NCBI GenBank assembly: GCA_002432555.1
Contig: DJFO01000151.1
Span: 7,894 to 13,966, forward strand
Direction of reading: 5' to 3'
DNA: 6,073 nt
Origin: Marinagarivorans sp. UBA5870
Lineage (GTDB): Bacteria; Pseudomonadota; Gammaproteobacteria; Pseudomonadales; Cellvibrionaceae
The notes under the pieces were generated by a model. It was not told the origin of the DNA. It searched no databases and was given only the letters and a program-made list of their open reading frames with translations. Position numbers and translations under genes: made by a program. Of the stretch, positions 1-5,898 are shown one piece after another. Position 1 is the first letter of the stretch, and each line of letters starts with the position of its first letter.

Positions 1-14
1 GCGCCGGCTGCCCG

Positions 15-68
15 TTCGAGCGACGCTCGGGTCGAAGTCGTGTTCGACTCGCCGGCCCCTACGGGCCG
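15..68. repeat. Cluster of three short inverted repeats downstream of folE
   Basis: Three small dyads lie end to end just beyond the folE stop codon: CGAGCG-a-CGCTCG at 17-29, GTCGAA-gtcgtg-TTCGAC at 31-48, and CGGCCC-ctac-GGGCCG at 53-68. Read from the minus strand they could fold into consecutive hairpins behind the folE message and help end it or protect its 3' end. No run of T follows on the minus strand, so none is a classical intrinsic terminator. The cluster could also be one copy of a dispersed intergenic repeat of the REP kind; one copy cannot decide this, and the window edge cuts off what lies further downstream. Confidence 0.4.
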
Positions 69-80
69 CCCGCCGCGCCC

Positions 81-620
81 TTAGCGAATCAGTGACAAAA
101 ACTCTGCTCGAGTCGCGGGATTGTTGCGAAATGCCCCGAACATCGCCGAGGTTTTCATGGACGAGTTCTGTTTTTCAACTCCACGCATCATCATGCAGAG
201 GTGCTTAGCCTCGATAATCACAGCGACCCCCGCAGCCCCTGTGACCTGTTCGATCGTTTCGGCAATCTGGTGGGTGAGCTGCTCCTGGATCTGCAGGCGG
301 CGCGCATACATATCGACAATGCGGGCGATTTTCGACAGTCCCAGCACCATTCCCTTGGGTATGTACCCCACATGGGCACGACCGATGAACGGCAACAGAT
401 GGTGCTCGCACATGGAGTAGAGCTCTATGTCTTTGACGATAATCATTTCACTCGAGTCCGAGGGAAAGAGAGCGTCATTCACCACCTCGTCGATGACGCG
501 GTCGTAGCCGCTCGTGAGAAACCGAAAGGCGGCGGCGGCGCGCTCGGGCGTGTCCAACAGCCCGGGGCGGGTGGGATCTTCTCCGATACTTGTTATCAGC
601 TGGGCAAACAGATCTTTCAT
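81..620 (-). CDS. folE: GTP cyclohydrolase I (FolE)
   Basis: Converts GTP to 7,8-dihydroneopterin triphosphate and formate, the first step of tetrahydrofolate synthesis; family members are cytoplasmic homo-decamers. The 179-residue product carries the family hallmarks. CEHH at 71-74 gives zinc ligands Cys71 and His74 with the catalytic-type His73. The segment [13 protein letters not shown] (139-151) supplies the third zinc ligand, Cys142, and the substrate-binding arginine. [17 protein letters not shown] near the N-terminus and the RLQIQEQLT segment (108-116) are also typical. It lacks the longer N-terminus of the 222-residue E. coli enzyme and matches the short Pseudomonas form. I chose the ATG at 620 because GAGAGAG (627-633) lies six bases upstream; an in-frame TTG at 653 would add eleven residues but has no ribosome-binding site. 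The gene is transcribed away from prmB. All expected catalytic residues are present, so it should be active. Confidence 0.96.
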   Translation of the reverse strand: MKDLFAQLITSIGEDPTRPGLLDTPERAAAAFRFLTSGYDRVIDEVVNDALFPSDSSEMIIVKDIELYSMCEHHLLPFIGRAHVGYIPKGMVLGLSKIARIVDMYARRLQIQEQLTHQIAETIEQVTGAAGVAVIIEAKHLCMMMRGVEKQNSSMKTSAMFGAFRNNPATRAEFLSLIR

Positions 621-659
621 CGCGGACTCTCTCAAAAGGCGCAAGCCATACAAAAAAGG

Positions 660-708
660 CGCTTACCCTAAGCGAAGCCTCGGGCAAAATAAAGCGCTAA
701 TTGCGCTT
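660..708. promoter_or_regulatory. Two dyads in the folE/prmB divergent spacer
   Basis: The spacer between the divergent folE and prmB genes (621-782) contains two perfect six-base inverted repeats with related arms: CGCTTA-ccc-TAAGCG at 660-674 and AAGCGC-taatt-GCGCTT at 692-708. A further half-site, GGCGCAAG, lies at 639-646. The repeated AAGCG/CGCTT core and the position directly upstream of folE suggest an operator or a folded folE leader. I found no convincing sigma-70 promoter for folE around them, so the regulatory reading is inference from symmetry and position. Confidence 0.35.
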
Positions 709-751
709 GAGTAGCCTTGGGGGAAGACTCGGTTAATAACTGCTTTTCCGT

Positions 752-757
752 TAGAAT
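752..757 (+). promoter_or_regulatory. Possible -10 element of the prmB promoter
   Basis: TAGAAT (five of six matches to TATAAT) lies 25 bases upstream of the prmB ATG. Transcription starting about seven bases downstream would give a short leader that still includes the GAGGGG ribosome-binding site at 772-777. No good -35 hexamer lies 16-18 bases upstream, so the call rests on the -10 box and its position alone. Confidence 0.35.
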
Positions 758-782
758 GCCAGCTTTTTAACGAGGGGCGGGC

Positions 783-1694
783 ATGGCTGACGAGGCGGAC
801 GTAATCAGTGAACTCTTGACAGTGCGCGACTGGGTTCGCTGGGGCGCGTCGCAATTCCACAAATCGGAGCTCTTTTTTGGCCACGGCACCGACAATGCCT
901 GGGACGAGGCGGCGCAGTTGATTTTATGGAGTATCCGCACCCCGTGGGAGCGGTTGAACCAGATCGTGGATACCCGCTTGACCAAGGCCGAAAAACGGGA
1001 GATTTTCCACTTACTGCAACGGCGTATCCAAGAGCGTTTGCCTGTGCCTTACTTGACCGGCCTCGCCTATTTCGCCGGCCTTGAATTTGAAGTGACCCGA
1101 GATACCCTCATACCCCGTTCTCCGCTCGCCGAACTGATCGAACAAGGGTTCCAACCGTGGCTCCTTGAGGAACCGCGCCGCATTTTGGACTTGTGCACCG
1201 GCAACGGCTGTATCGGCATAGCCGCCGCACTGGCTTTCCCGGACGCGGAGGTTGACCTGAGCGATGTATCCAGCGCGGCCCTGGAGGTTGCCCGCCGCAA
1301 TATCCGGCGGCACGGGTTGGAGGGGCGCGTCACTGCCGTGGAGTCGGATCTTTTCGCCGAACTCGTAGGCCCCTACGATCTGATCGTCAGTAATCCGCCT
1401 TATGTCGATGCCGAGGATATGGCGGCGCTACCGGCGGAGTACGGGACCGAACCGCGGCTCGCGCTCGAGTCGGGCACGGACGGCCTGGACTTCACCCGGC
1501 GCCTGCTGCGTGAAGCCGCCGACCATCTTACGGATGCCGGTGTGTTAATCGTCGAAGTGGGTAACAGCGCAGCAGCGCTGGAAGATGCTTTTCCCGAGGT
1601 GCCCTTCACCTGGTTGGAGTTCGAGAGAGGCGGGCACGGGGTGTTTTTGCTGACGCGGCGACAACTCCTCGATCATCGGGCGGATTTGGCTTAA
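783..1694 (+). CDS. prmB: Ribosomal protein uL3 (L3) N5-glutamine methyltransferase (PrmB)
   Basis: Transfers a methyl group from S-adenosylmethionine to a glutamine side chain of ribosomal protein L3, a cytoplasmic step linked to large-subunit assembly. The 303-residue length fits the family. An N-terminal helical substrate-recognition region (about 1-115) includes the PVPYLTG segment at 88-93 and IPRSP at 110-114. The Rossmann methyltransferase domain follows, with SAM-binding motif DLCTGNGCIG at 136-145, the acidic strand DLSDVS at 158-163, and the glutamine-methyltransferase signature NPPY at 204-207. IPRSPLAELI and DLCTGNGCIG point to PrmB; the release-factor enzyme PrmC usually reads IPRPETE and DLGTGSG. 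The start is well supported by GAGGGG at 772-777, five bases before the ATG. aroC follows 35 bases downstream on the same strand, so cotranscription is possible. Confidence 0.95.
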   Translation: MADEADVISELLTVRDWVRWGASQFHKSELFFGHGTDNAWDEAAQLILWSIRTPWERLNQIVDTRLTKAEKREIFHLLQRRIQERLPVPYLTGLAYFAGLEFEVTRDTLIPRSPLAELIEQGFQPWLLEEPRRILDLCTGNGCIGIAAALAFPDAEVDLSDVSSAALEVARRNIRRHGLEGRVTAVESDLFAELVGPYDLIVSNPPYVDAEDMAALPAEYGTEPRLALESGTDGLDFTRRLLREAADHLTDAGVLIVEVGNSAAALEDAFPEVPFTWLEFERGGHGVFLLTRRQLLDHRADLA

Positions 1695-1699
1695 TGGCC

Positions 1700-1705
1700 T
1701 ATAAT
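1700..1705 (+). promoter_or_regulatory. Consensus -10 box TATAAT between prmB and aroC
   Basis: A perfect TATAAT lies 24 bases before the aroC ATG, inside the 35-base prmB-aroC gap. It is embedded in a ten-base-offset direct repeat of TAATGGCC (1692-1699 and 1702-1709). Initiation about seven bases downstream would give an aroC leader of under 20 bases. No matching -35 hexamer stands 15-19 bases upstream (that stretch is the 3' end of prmB) and there is no TG extension, so it would be a weak or activator-dependent promoter, if one at all. Confidence 0.3.
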
Positions 1706-1729
1706 GGCCCCTTTTTGAGTGGGTGAGCT

Positions 1730-2830
1730 ATGGCAGGAAATACATTCGGAAAATTGTTCGCGGTCACCACCTTTGGAGAGAGCCACGGCGAAGCGCTCGG
1801 CTGTATCATCGATGGCTGCCCGCCCGGGCTCTCCCTGACGGAAGCGGATATTCAGATTGATCTCGATCGGCGCAAGCCCGGACAATCCCGCTACACCACC
1901 CAGCGTCGGGAAGAAGATCAGGTGCGCATTCTATCGGGGGTGTTTGAGGGCAAGACCACCGGCACTCCTATTGGCATGATCATCCAGAATACCGACCAGC
2001 GGTCAAAGGACTACGGCAACATCAAGGATGTTTTTCGCCCCGCCCACGCGGATTACACCTACATGCAGAAATACGGCATCCGCGATTACCGCGGCGGCGG
2101 CCGATCCTCCGCCCGGGAGACGGCCATGCGAGTCGCGGCCGGCGCGGTGGCCAAAAAAGTACTGCGCGAAACCTGGGGTATCGAAGTGCGCGGTTATCTT
2201 GCGCAACTCGGTCCAATTACCATCGACCGGGTGGACTGGAATGAGATCGGCAACAATCCGTTTTTCTGCCCCGACCCCAGCAAAGTGCCCGCCATGGAGG
2301 AATATATGCAGGCCCTGAATAAGGAAGGCAATTCCATTGGGGCCAAGATCACCGTGGTAGCGTCGAACATGGTTCCCGGCCTCGGCGAACCCGTATTCGA
2401 CCGGTTGGACGCGGATCTGGCCCACGCGCTTATGAGCATCAATGCGGTTAAGGGGGTCGAGATAGGCGCGGGGTTTGCCGCTGTCGAGCAAAAGGGCACC
2501 GAGCATCGGGATGAAATCACCCCTGCAGGCTTTTTGTCCAACAATGCCGGCGGCATTTTAGGCGGAATTTCGACTGGTCAGGATGTGATTGCACATCTCG
2601 CGTTGAAACCGACCTCCAGCCTACGTATCCCCGGTCGCAGTGTCGACGTGCACGGCAATGCGGTGGAAGTGGTCACCACCGGTCGGCATGACCCCTGTGT
2701 GGGTATAAGGGCGACGCCGATCGCAGAAGCGATGATGGCGCTGGTCTTAGTCGATCACGCGTTGCGGCATCGGGGACAAAACAGCGATGTCGCCCTCTCC
2801 ATTCCCATAATCCCCGCGGTATCTGAATAA
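1730..2830 (+). CDS. aroC: Chorismate synthase (AroC)
   Basis: Catalyses the last step of the shikimate pathway, removing phosphate from 5-enolpyruvylshikimate 3-phosphate to give chorismate, with reduced FMN as cofactor; a cytoplasmic homotetramer in known cases. The 366-residue length is standard. All three family signatures are visible: [18 protein letters not shown] at 16-33 with catalytic-type His19; the basic glycine-rich segment [19 protein letters not shown] at 121-139; and [13 protein letters not shown] at 316-328 with the conserved aspartate (321). The second catalytic-type histidine is His106 in [11 protein letters not shown] at 1730 is preceded only by a weak ribosome-binding site (GGGTGAG at 1721-1727), but [10 protein letters not shown] is the usual family N-terminus. 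It follows prmB closely. No intrinsic terminator is evident after its TAA. Confidence 0.98.
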   Translation: MAGNTFGKLFAVTTFGESHGEALGCIIDGCPPGLSLTEADIQIDLDRRKPGQSRYTTQRREEDQVRILSGVFEGKTTGTPIGMIIQNTDQRSKDYGNIKDVFRPAHADYTYMQKYGIRDYRGGGRSSARETAMRVAAGAVAKKVLRETWGIEVRGYLAQLGPITIDRVDWNEIGNNPFFCPDPSKVPAMEEYMQALNKEGNSIGAKITVVASNMVPGLGEPVFDRLDADLAHALMSINAVKGVEIGAGFAAVEQKGTEHRDEITPAGFLSNNAGGILGGISTGQDVIAHLALKPTSSLRIPGRSVDVHGNAVEVVTTGRHDPCVGIRATPIAEAMMALVLVDHALRHRGQNSDVALSIPIIPAVSE

Positions 2831-2866
2831 GAAATAACCACGGATTTTCAAACGTCTGATAGTATT

Positions 2867-2875
2867 AAAGGAGGT
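2867..2875 (+). promoter_or_regulatory. Orphan full-strength Shine-Dalgarno sequence
   Basis: AAAGGAGGT, a near-perfect complement of the 16S rRNA 3' end, stands 37 bases after the aroC stop with no ATG, GTG or TTG at a usable distance. An in-frame CTG begins three bases later (2878) and opens a 40-codon frame ending at TAA 2998-3000. A TTG start at 2902, preceded by GAGGA (2893-2897), lies in that same frame. The rest of the 2831-3025 gap holds a candidate promoter (2927-2955), and I see no terminator. The site may be fortuitous, a relic, or the start of a tiny gene. Confidence 0.35.
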
Positions 2876-2926
2876 TTCTGGTACTTTTTCCTGAGGAAAG
2901 TTTGCGTTGGTTAACAGTTTATTGTG

Positions 2927-2955
2927 TTGTCCTGTCCGGGCAAGCTGTATATGCT
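2927..2955 (+). promoter_or_regulatory. Candidate sigma-70 promoter for the exported-protein gene
   Basis: TTGTCC (2927-2932) and TATGCT (2950-2955) are separated by 17 bases, each matching four of six consensus positions. They sit about 70 bases before the ATG at 3026. This is the best-spaced pair I found in the 195-base gap after aroC. Individual hexamers are weak, so the call is tentative. Confidence 0.3.
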
Positions 2956-3025
2956 CAGTTCAAAATGCTGTGCTTCTGCACCATTGGAGTGTTTCGCTAA
3001 CGCAGCATAAGGACAAGGTGAATCC

Positions 3026-4024
3026 ATGAAATTGGCCCATTCTTTTGCGTTATTTTTCCTCGCTTTCGCGGCGGCGAGCTCCGCATATGCGGCAGGTTCA
3101 AATAAACAGTGCCCCCAGGTGGATTGTGCCTGTGAGTCGATCACTGACAATCGATGGCGCGACCTGTGCCTCGCCCGCGAAGCACAGGTGATCGGCGAAT
3201 GCGTCGCCAACCAGGGAAAACCAAAAACGTTTTGCGGGATGCATGGACCGGCGGGTTTCCCGGTGGCGACAACGCTCCAAGCGCAAAAATATGCAGCGCC
3301 ACCCTCCCATCAGGATGTCCCTGTTCTCCAGCAGCTGATCGCGACCCAAATCTGGTCGCTCAACGAGTCCCTCAGCGCCCTGAAAAATCGGGAAAAGGCG
3401 CAGCAGTTTGGGGATGCCATTCAGGTGCTGGGTCTGCTTGAGCGCGACAGCGAAAAATTGTACGCGCTGCATGTGCAGGTCATAGGGGAATTGCAGCGGG
3501 TCGGCCGGACGAAAGACGTGCGGGAGCTTGCGGAGGATTACGCGCGGGAGACTGCGGATCGAGCCCTTCAGTTAAAGACCTACAGTGATCAGCTGTGGCA
3601 GACCTCGCAGAATGCCAGCGCTGAACAACGGCTGCGGAAGGCCTATGGGGCCTTGGCATTCAAGAGCGCCCGCTTGGCCGCGGCGACCTACGAGTACAGC
3701 GGGGATATTTACGGCCGTGCTGCGGTGGACAATGCAGCCGCTGTCGCTTGGCAAAGCGCTGCCGAACTCGCTCAGATTCTGCAGCGCTGGGAGGCAGAGA
3801 CCGAGAATAAACCACAGCACTTGGAATTTTATCAAGCGCAGGCCGCCGCCCGCTGGCACCGCGCCACCTATCAGTGGCTCAAGGTCGGTGACACTCCGGC
3901 CGTCAAAGTGGCGGTCGAACGCGCCGCCGCTGCGGATGAGGGGACCGAGAATGCCTTGTCCGACAACGACCTGCACAGCGGCGCTAACGGTGAGACGCGG
4001 GCGATCAAACGCGGATCCCGCTAG
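3026..4024 (+). CDS. Exported cysteine-rich, largely helical protein of unknown function
   Basis: I do not recognise a named family. The 332-residue product begins with a clear Sec signal peptide: Lys2, a hydrophobic stretch from about 6 to 18, and a likely cut after AYA at 20-22. There is no lipobox cysteine at the cut, so a soluble periplasmic or secreted protein is likeliest. The mature N-terminus has six cysteines (29, 34, 36, 48, 59, 70) in a pattern beginning CPxxxCxC and ending in FCGMHGP; all six lie within 42 residues, suggesting disulfides or a metal site. From about residue 97 to 305 it is Ala/Glu/Gln/Leu-rich and looks helical, perhaps a helical-repeat fold, with tryptophans and tyrosines at intervals (for example WHRATYQWLKVGD at 277-289). 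The C-terminal 25 residues are polar and likely disordered. The start has AGGTGA (3016-3021) four bases upstream. The stop lies 13 bases from that of the convergent barrel gene. Confidence 0.85.
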   Translation: MKLAHSFALFFLAFAAASSAYAAGSNKQCPQVDCACESITDNRWRDLCLAREAQVIGECVANQGKPKTFCGMHGPAGFPVATTLQAQKYAAPPSHQDVPVLQQLIATQIWSLNESLSALKNREKAQQFGDAIQVLGLLERDSEKLYALHVQVIGELQRVGRTKDVRELAEDYARETADRALQLKTYSDQLWQTSQNASAEQRLRKAYGALAFKSARLAAATYEYSGDIYGRAAVDNAAAVAWQSAAELAQILQRWEAETENKPQHLEFYQAQAAARWHRATYQWLKVGDTPAVKVAVERAAAADEGTENALSDNDLHSGANGETRAIKRGSR

Positions 4025-4037
4025 CGACTGCGGACTT

Positions 4038-4790
4038 TCAAAAATGGATCTGGAGTTCGGCAAACGCCCCCGATATGGTGGCGTCTGCGTAGAGATCATC
4101 CAGCTCTTCCGCCTGGAGTGCTAGGCTGCGGTACCCGAGGTTGACCCCGATATCCATCAGCGGCGTCACTTCAAAGCTGTATCCGAGCCGCGCGGAAAAA
4201 TCCGTGAGTTTGTCGCCGCGGTAGGTCACGCCGTTGCCGGTCGCCCCTATGCTCCAACCCGAATAGGGAAAATCCAGCTGCACGTTGAGATAGAGGAGCG
4301 GTAAAACTCCCTCCAACTCCGCGCGCGCTGCGGCAGTCACTTCACTCTGCACTTCCACATACCCGGACATATGGCGCGCTGTCACACCGAGATCGAATGT
4401 CAGCCAGTTGTCGAGGAGTTCGTAATAAAGAGTGCCGTCCGTATGGGACAAGTCCATGTCTGTCAGTACGCTGACCTCGGCATCGATGGTGACCCCACCG
4501 ATCGTAAAACGCTGAGACGTGGTGGATGTCTCGGTCGCTGATATGGAGCTGTGCATCACCCGCAGATTGGGGAGTATGGGGACCGGGTGTTCCAGCATCA
4601 GCCAGAAAACATTGCTGGTTTCATTGTCGAATCCGAGATCGTCGAGTGTGGTGGTGGAACCGTTTTGACCGACATCCCCTTCCAGGTTGATGTACCACTG
4701 GCCGGCGCCGGCATAAAGACCCAAGAGTGTGTCGGCCCAGCCGATCGACGGCAAGGCGACAAGAGCGAGCGCGAGCAATGATTTATTCAT
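4038..4790 (-). CDS. Outer-membrane beta-barrel protein, TIGR04219-like
   Basis: A 250-residue protein with a signal peptide (MNKSLLALALVALPSIGWA, cut after residue 19), giving a mature chain that starts DTLLGLYAGAGQWYINLEGDVG. Alternating hydrophobic and polar residues throughout suggest eight or so amphipathic strands. It ends in FAELQIHF, with the terminal phenylalanine expected by the BAM assembly machinery. The ADTLLGLYAG start and the later PNLRVMHSSIS, LDFPYSGW and LGYRSLAL segments resemble the uncharacterised family annotated TIGR04219 outer-membrane beta-barrel protein, from memory. There are no cysteines. The start is supported by AGAGAGG five bases before the ATG. It lies 87 bases downstream of the LysR gene on the same strand, so readthrough from it is possible; a structured leader precedes it. 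Its biological role is unknown. Confidence 0.88.
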   Translation of the reverse strand: MNKSLLALALVALPSIGWADTLLGLYAGAGQWYINLEGDVGQNGSTTTLDDLGFDNETSNVFWLMLEHPVPILPNLRVMHSSISATETSTTSQRFTIGGVTIDAEVSVLTDMDLSHTDGTLYYELLDNWLTFDLGVTARHMSGYVEVQSEVTAAARAELEGVLPLLYLNVQLDFPYSGWSIGATGNGVTYRGDKLTDFSARLGYSFEVTPLMDIGVNLGYRSLALQAEELDDLYADATISGAFAELQIHF

Positions 4791-4842
4791 GTTGGCCTCT
4801 CTTATGGTTGTCGGGCTCGGGCGCGAGAACTCGTCGCTATGG

Positions 4843-4861
4843 TTGCAGGGCGCCCCCGCAA
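4843..4861 (-). promoter_or_regulatory. GC-rich hairpin between the LysR gene and the barrel gene
   Basis: On the minus strand TTGCGGGGGCGCCCTGCAA folds into an eight-pair stem (one G-U pair) with a GCG loop. The G-U becomes an A-C mismatch on the other strand, so the fold favours transcripts running from the LysR gene toward the barrel gene. It starts 17 bases after the regulator's stop codon and has no following U-run, so it is not a standard intrinsic terminator. A smaller hairpin, CTCG-CGCC-CGAG, follows at 4816-4827. Either may slow readthrough or structure the barrel-gene leader. Confidence 0.4.
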
Positions 4862-4877
4862 AATTCGGTGCCTTAGG

Positions 4878-5789
4878 TTATATAGCAGAGAAATCATCCG
4901 TCGCCCGCTGCACTGGTGGAAGCATGGATCGATTGGCGTGTAACACATCGTAGAAGGCCAGGGCTGCATTGCTGAGTTGACGTTTGTGGTGTTTGGCTAC
5001 ACCGAGGTCGCGCACTAGGGAAACGCCAGCCATATTCAGGGGGCGGATCTGCTCGTCCATCATGGATTCCGGTAGAACACTCCATCCCAAACCCACAGAC
5101 ACCATCATTTTGATCGTCTCCAGATAATTCGTGCTCATGTTTATGCTCAGGGGCAGATGACGCTCATCAAAACAGCGTTTTACCAAGCGCCCAGTATAAG
5201 TGCTGAGGTCCGGTAGTATCGCCGGAGACTCGCTCAAGGTGAGTAGGTTGGTATGTTGCGGCAGATCCGAAGCCGTACTGGTGACGAATCGCAAACGATC
5301 TTGCCAGAGCACCTCGAATTCCAATTGTTCGACCGGTTCTGGCGCCAGGGTGACCACGGCGAGTTCACAGACGCCCCTTTGTACTCGTTCCAACGCGACT
5401 TCCGAGGCGAGAAACTCAAATTTCAAGTTGACCTTGGGGTACGTCGAAGCAAACGCGCGCAGCACAGGGGGAAGTTTATGCAGCCCCAGGTGATGGCTGG
5501 TCGCCACTCGCAGCTCGCCCCGCACTTCGCCCGAGAGGTCCGCAAGTGCGCGTTTCGCCTCATTGAGTTGGTGCAGGATGGTTTCAACCCGCGGCAGCAG
5601 AACCCGCCCCGCTTGGGTCAACTGGATGGTTTTGCCAACCCGATCAAAAAGCGGCGTCCCCAGTGTCGTTTCTAAGGCCGCGATCCGCTTACTGACGGCC
5701 GGTTGGGTGATGAACAATTCTGTCGCGGCTTGGGAAAAAGACCCGCAGCGGGCCACAGCTTGAAACGCTCTTAAATTCTCTAGATCCAT
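4878..5789 (-). CDS. LysR-type transcriptional regulator divergent from leuC
   Basis: A 303-residue regulator of standard LysR length. The N-terminal winged helix-turn-helix runs over about residues 1-60: MDLENLRAFQAVARCGSFSQ, then AATELFITQPAVSKRIAALE with the recognition helix near 28-39, and the usual LGTPLFDR wing. A linker helix (about 62-85) leads to a periplasmic-binding-protein-like effector domain from about 90 to 295, with SPAILPDLSTYTGRLVKRCF (188-207) and GLGWSVLPE (233-241) as recognisable elements. The ligand cannot be read from the sequence. It is divergent from leuC, an arrangement I recall in pseudomonads, so control of leucine synthesis genes and of itself is the natural inference. 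The ribosome-binding site is weak (GGACGA at 5798-5803 in minus orientation), and an ATG-TAA start-stop lies just upstream of the start codon. Confidence 0.93.
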   Translation of the reverse strand: MDLENLRAFQAVARCGSFSQAATELFITQPAVSKRIAALETTLGTPLFDRVGKTIQLTQAGRVLLPRVETILHQLNEAKRALADLSGEVRGELRVATSHHLGLHKLPPVLRAFASTYPKVNLKFEFLASEVALERVQRGVCELAVVTLAPEPVEQLEFEVLWQDRLRFVTSTASDLPQHTNLLTLSESPAILPDLSTYTGRLVKRCFDERHLPLSINMSTNYLETIKMMVSVGLGWSVLPESMMDEQIRPLNMAGVSLVRDLGVAKHHKRQLSNAALAFYDVLHANRSMLPPVQRATDDFSAI

Positions 5790-5794
5790 GGTTA

Positions 5795-5811
5795 CATTCG
5801 TCCGGGGAATG
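5795..5811. promoter_or_regulatory. Candidate LysR-type operator (T-N11-A dyad)
   Basis: CATTC-gtccggg-GAATG is a perfect five-base inverted repeat with a seven-base spacer. It contains TTC-N7-GAA, which satisfies the T-N11-A rule for LysR-type recognition sites (T5797 to A5809). It starts five bases upstream of the regulator's ATG, so binding would cover its own leader and repress it. It lies about 90-100 bases before the leuC ATG, a usual distance for the activator recognition site on the divergent gene. The following 5812-5845 stretch is very AT-rich and may hold promoters for both genes and the activation subsite, though I found no clear -35/-10 pair. Confidence 0.5.
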
Positions 5812-5826
5812 CAAAATATAAAAATA

Positions 5827-5886
5827 ATGAATTGGAGTTATTTTAGAGGAATCTTTAGGATGCCGTCATTGTTTGGTGAGGGTTGA
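5827..5886 (+). other. Possible short upstream frame in the leuC leader
   Basis: A 19-codon frame, MNWSYFRGIFRMPSLFGEG, runs from ATG 5827 to TGA 5884-5886. It ends 12 bases before leuC and in the same reading frame. The first ATG has no ribosome-binding site, but the internal ATG at 5860 is preceded by AGAGGAATC (5845-5853). The same nine bases recur at 5886-5894, just before the leuC ATG. The peptide has only one leucine, so it is not a classical leu attenuator peptide. Translation through it could couple to leuC, or the frame may be chance. Confidence 0.25.
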
Positions 5887-5898
5887 GAGGAATCACGA

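Noticed and set aside
621..653. Eleven-codon N-terminal extension of FolE from TTG 653
   Set aside because: No ribosome-binding site precedes the TTG, while GAGAGAG is correctly placed for the ATG at 620.
201..671. A 156-codon plus-strand frame antisense to folE
   Set aside because: It is a mirror of the folE coding sequence with no recognisable protein features, and FolE's catalytic motifs fix the true strand.
2003..2506. A 167-codon open frame on the minus strand inside aroC
   Set aside because: It lies wholly antisense to a well-supported chorismate synthase gene, shows no recognisable domain, and such long antisense frames are expected in GC-rich coding DNA.
2884..2900. Possible aroC terminator hairpin, TTTCC-tga-GGAAA
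   Set aside because: Only five mostly A/T pairs, a three-base loop and no following T-run; too weak to call a terminator.
3585..4124. A 179-codon plus-strand frame overlapping the exported-protein gene and running into the barrel gene
   Set aside because: Its translation is Arg/Pro-rich with no domain pattern, typical of an out-of-frame reading, and it conflicts with two better-supported genes.
5827..5886. Classical leucine attenuator leader peptide before leuC
   Set aside because: The short frame has a single leucine codon and no run of leucines, and no terminator/antiterminator pair is visible.
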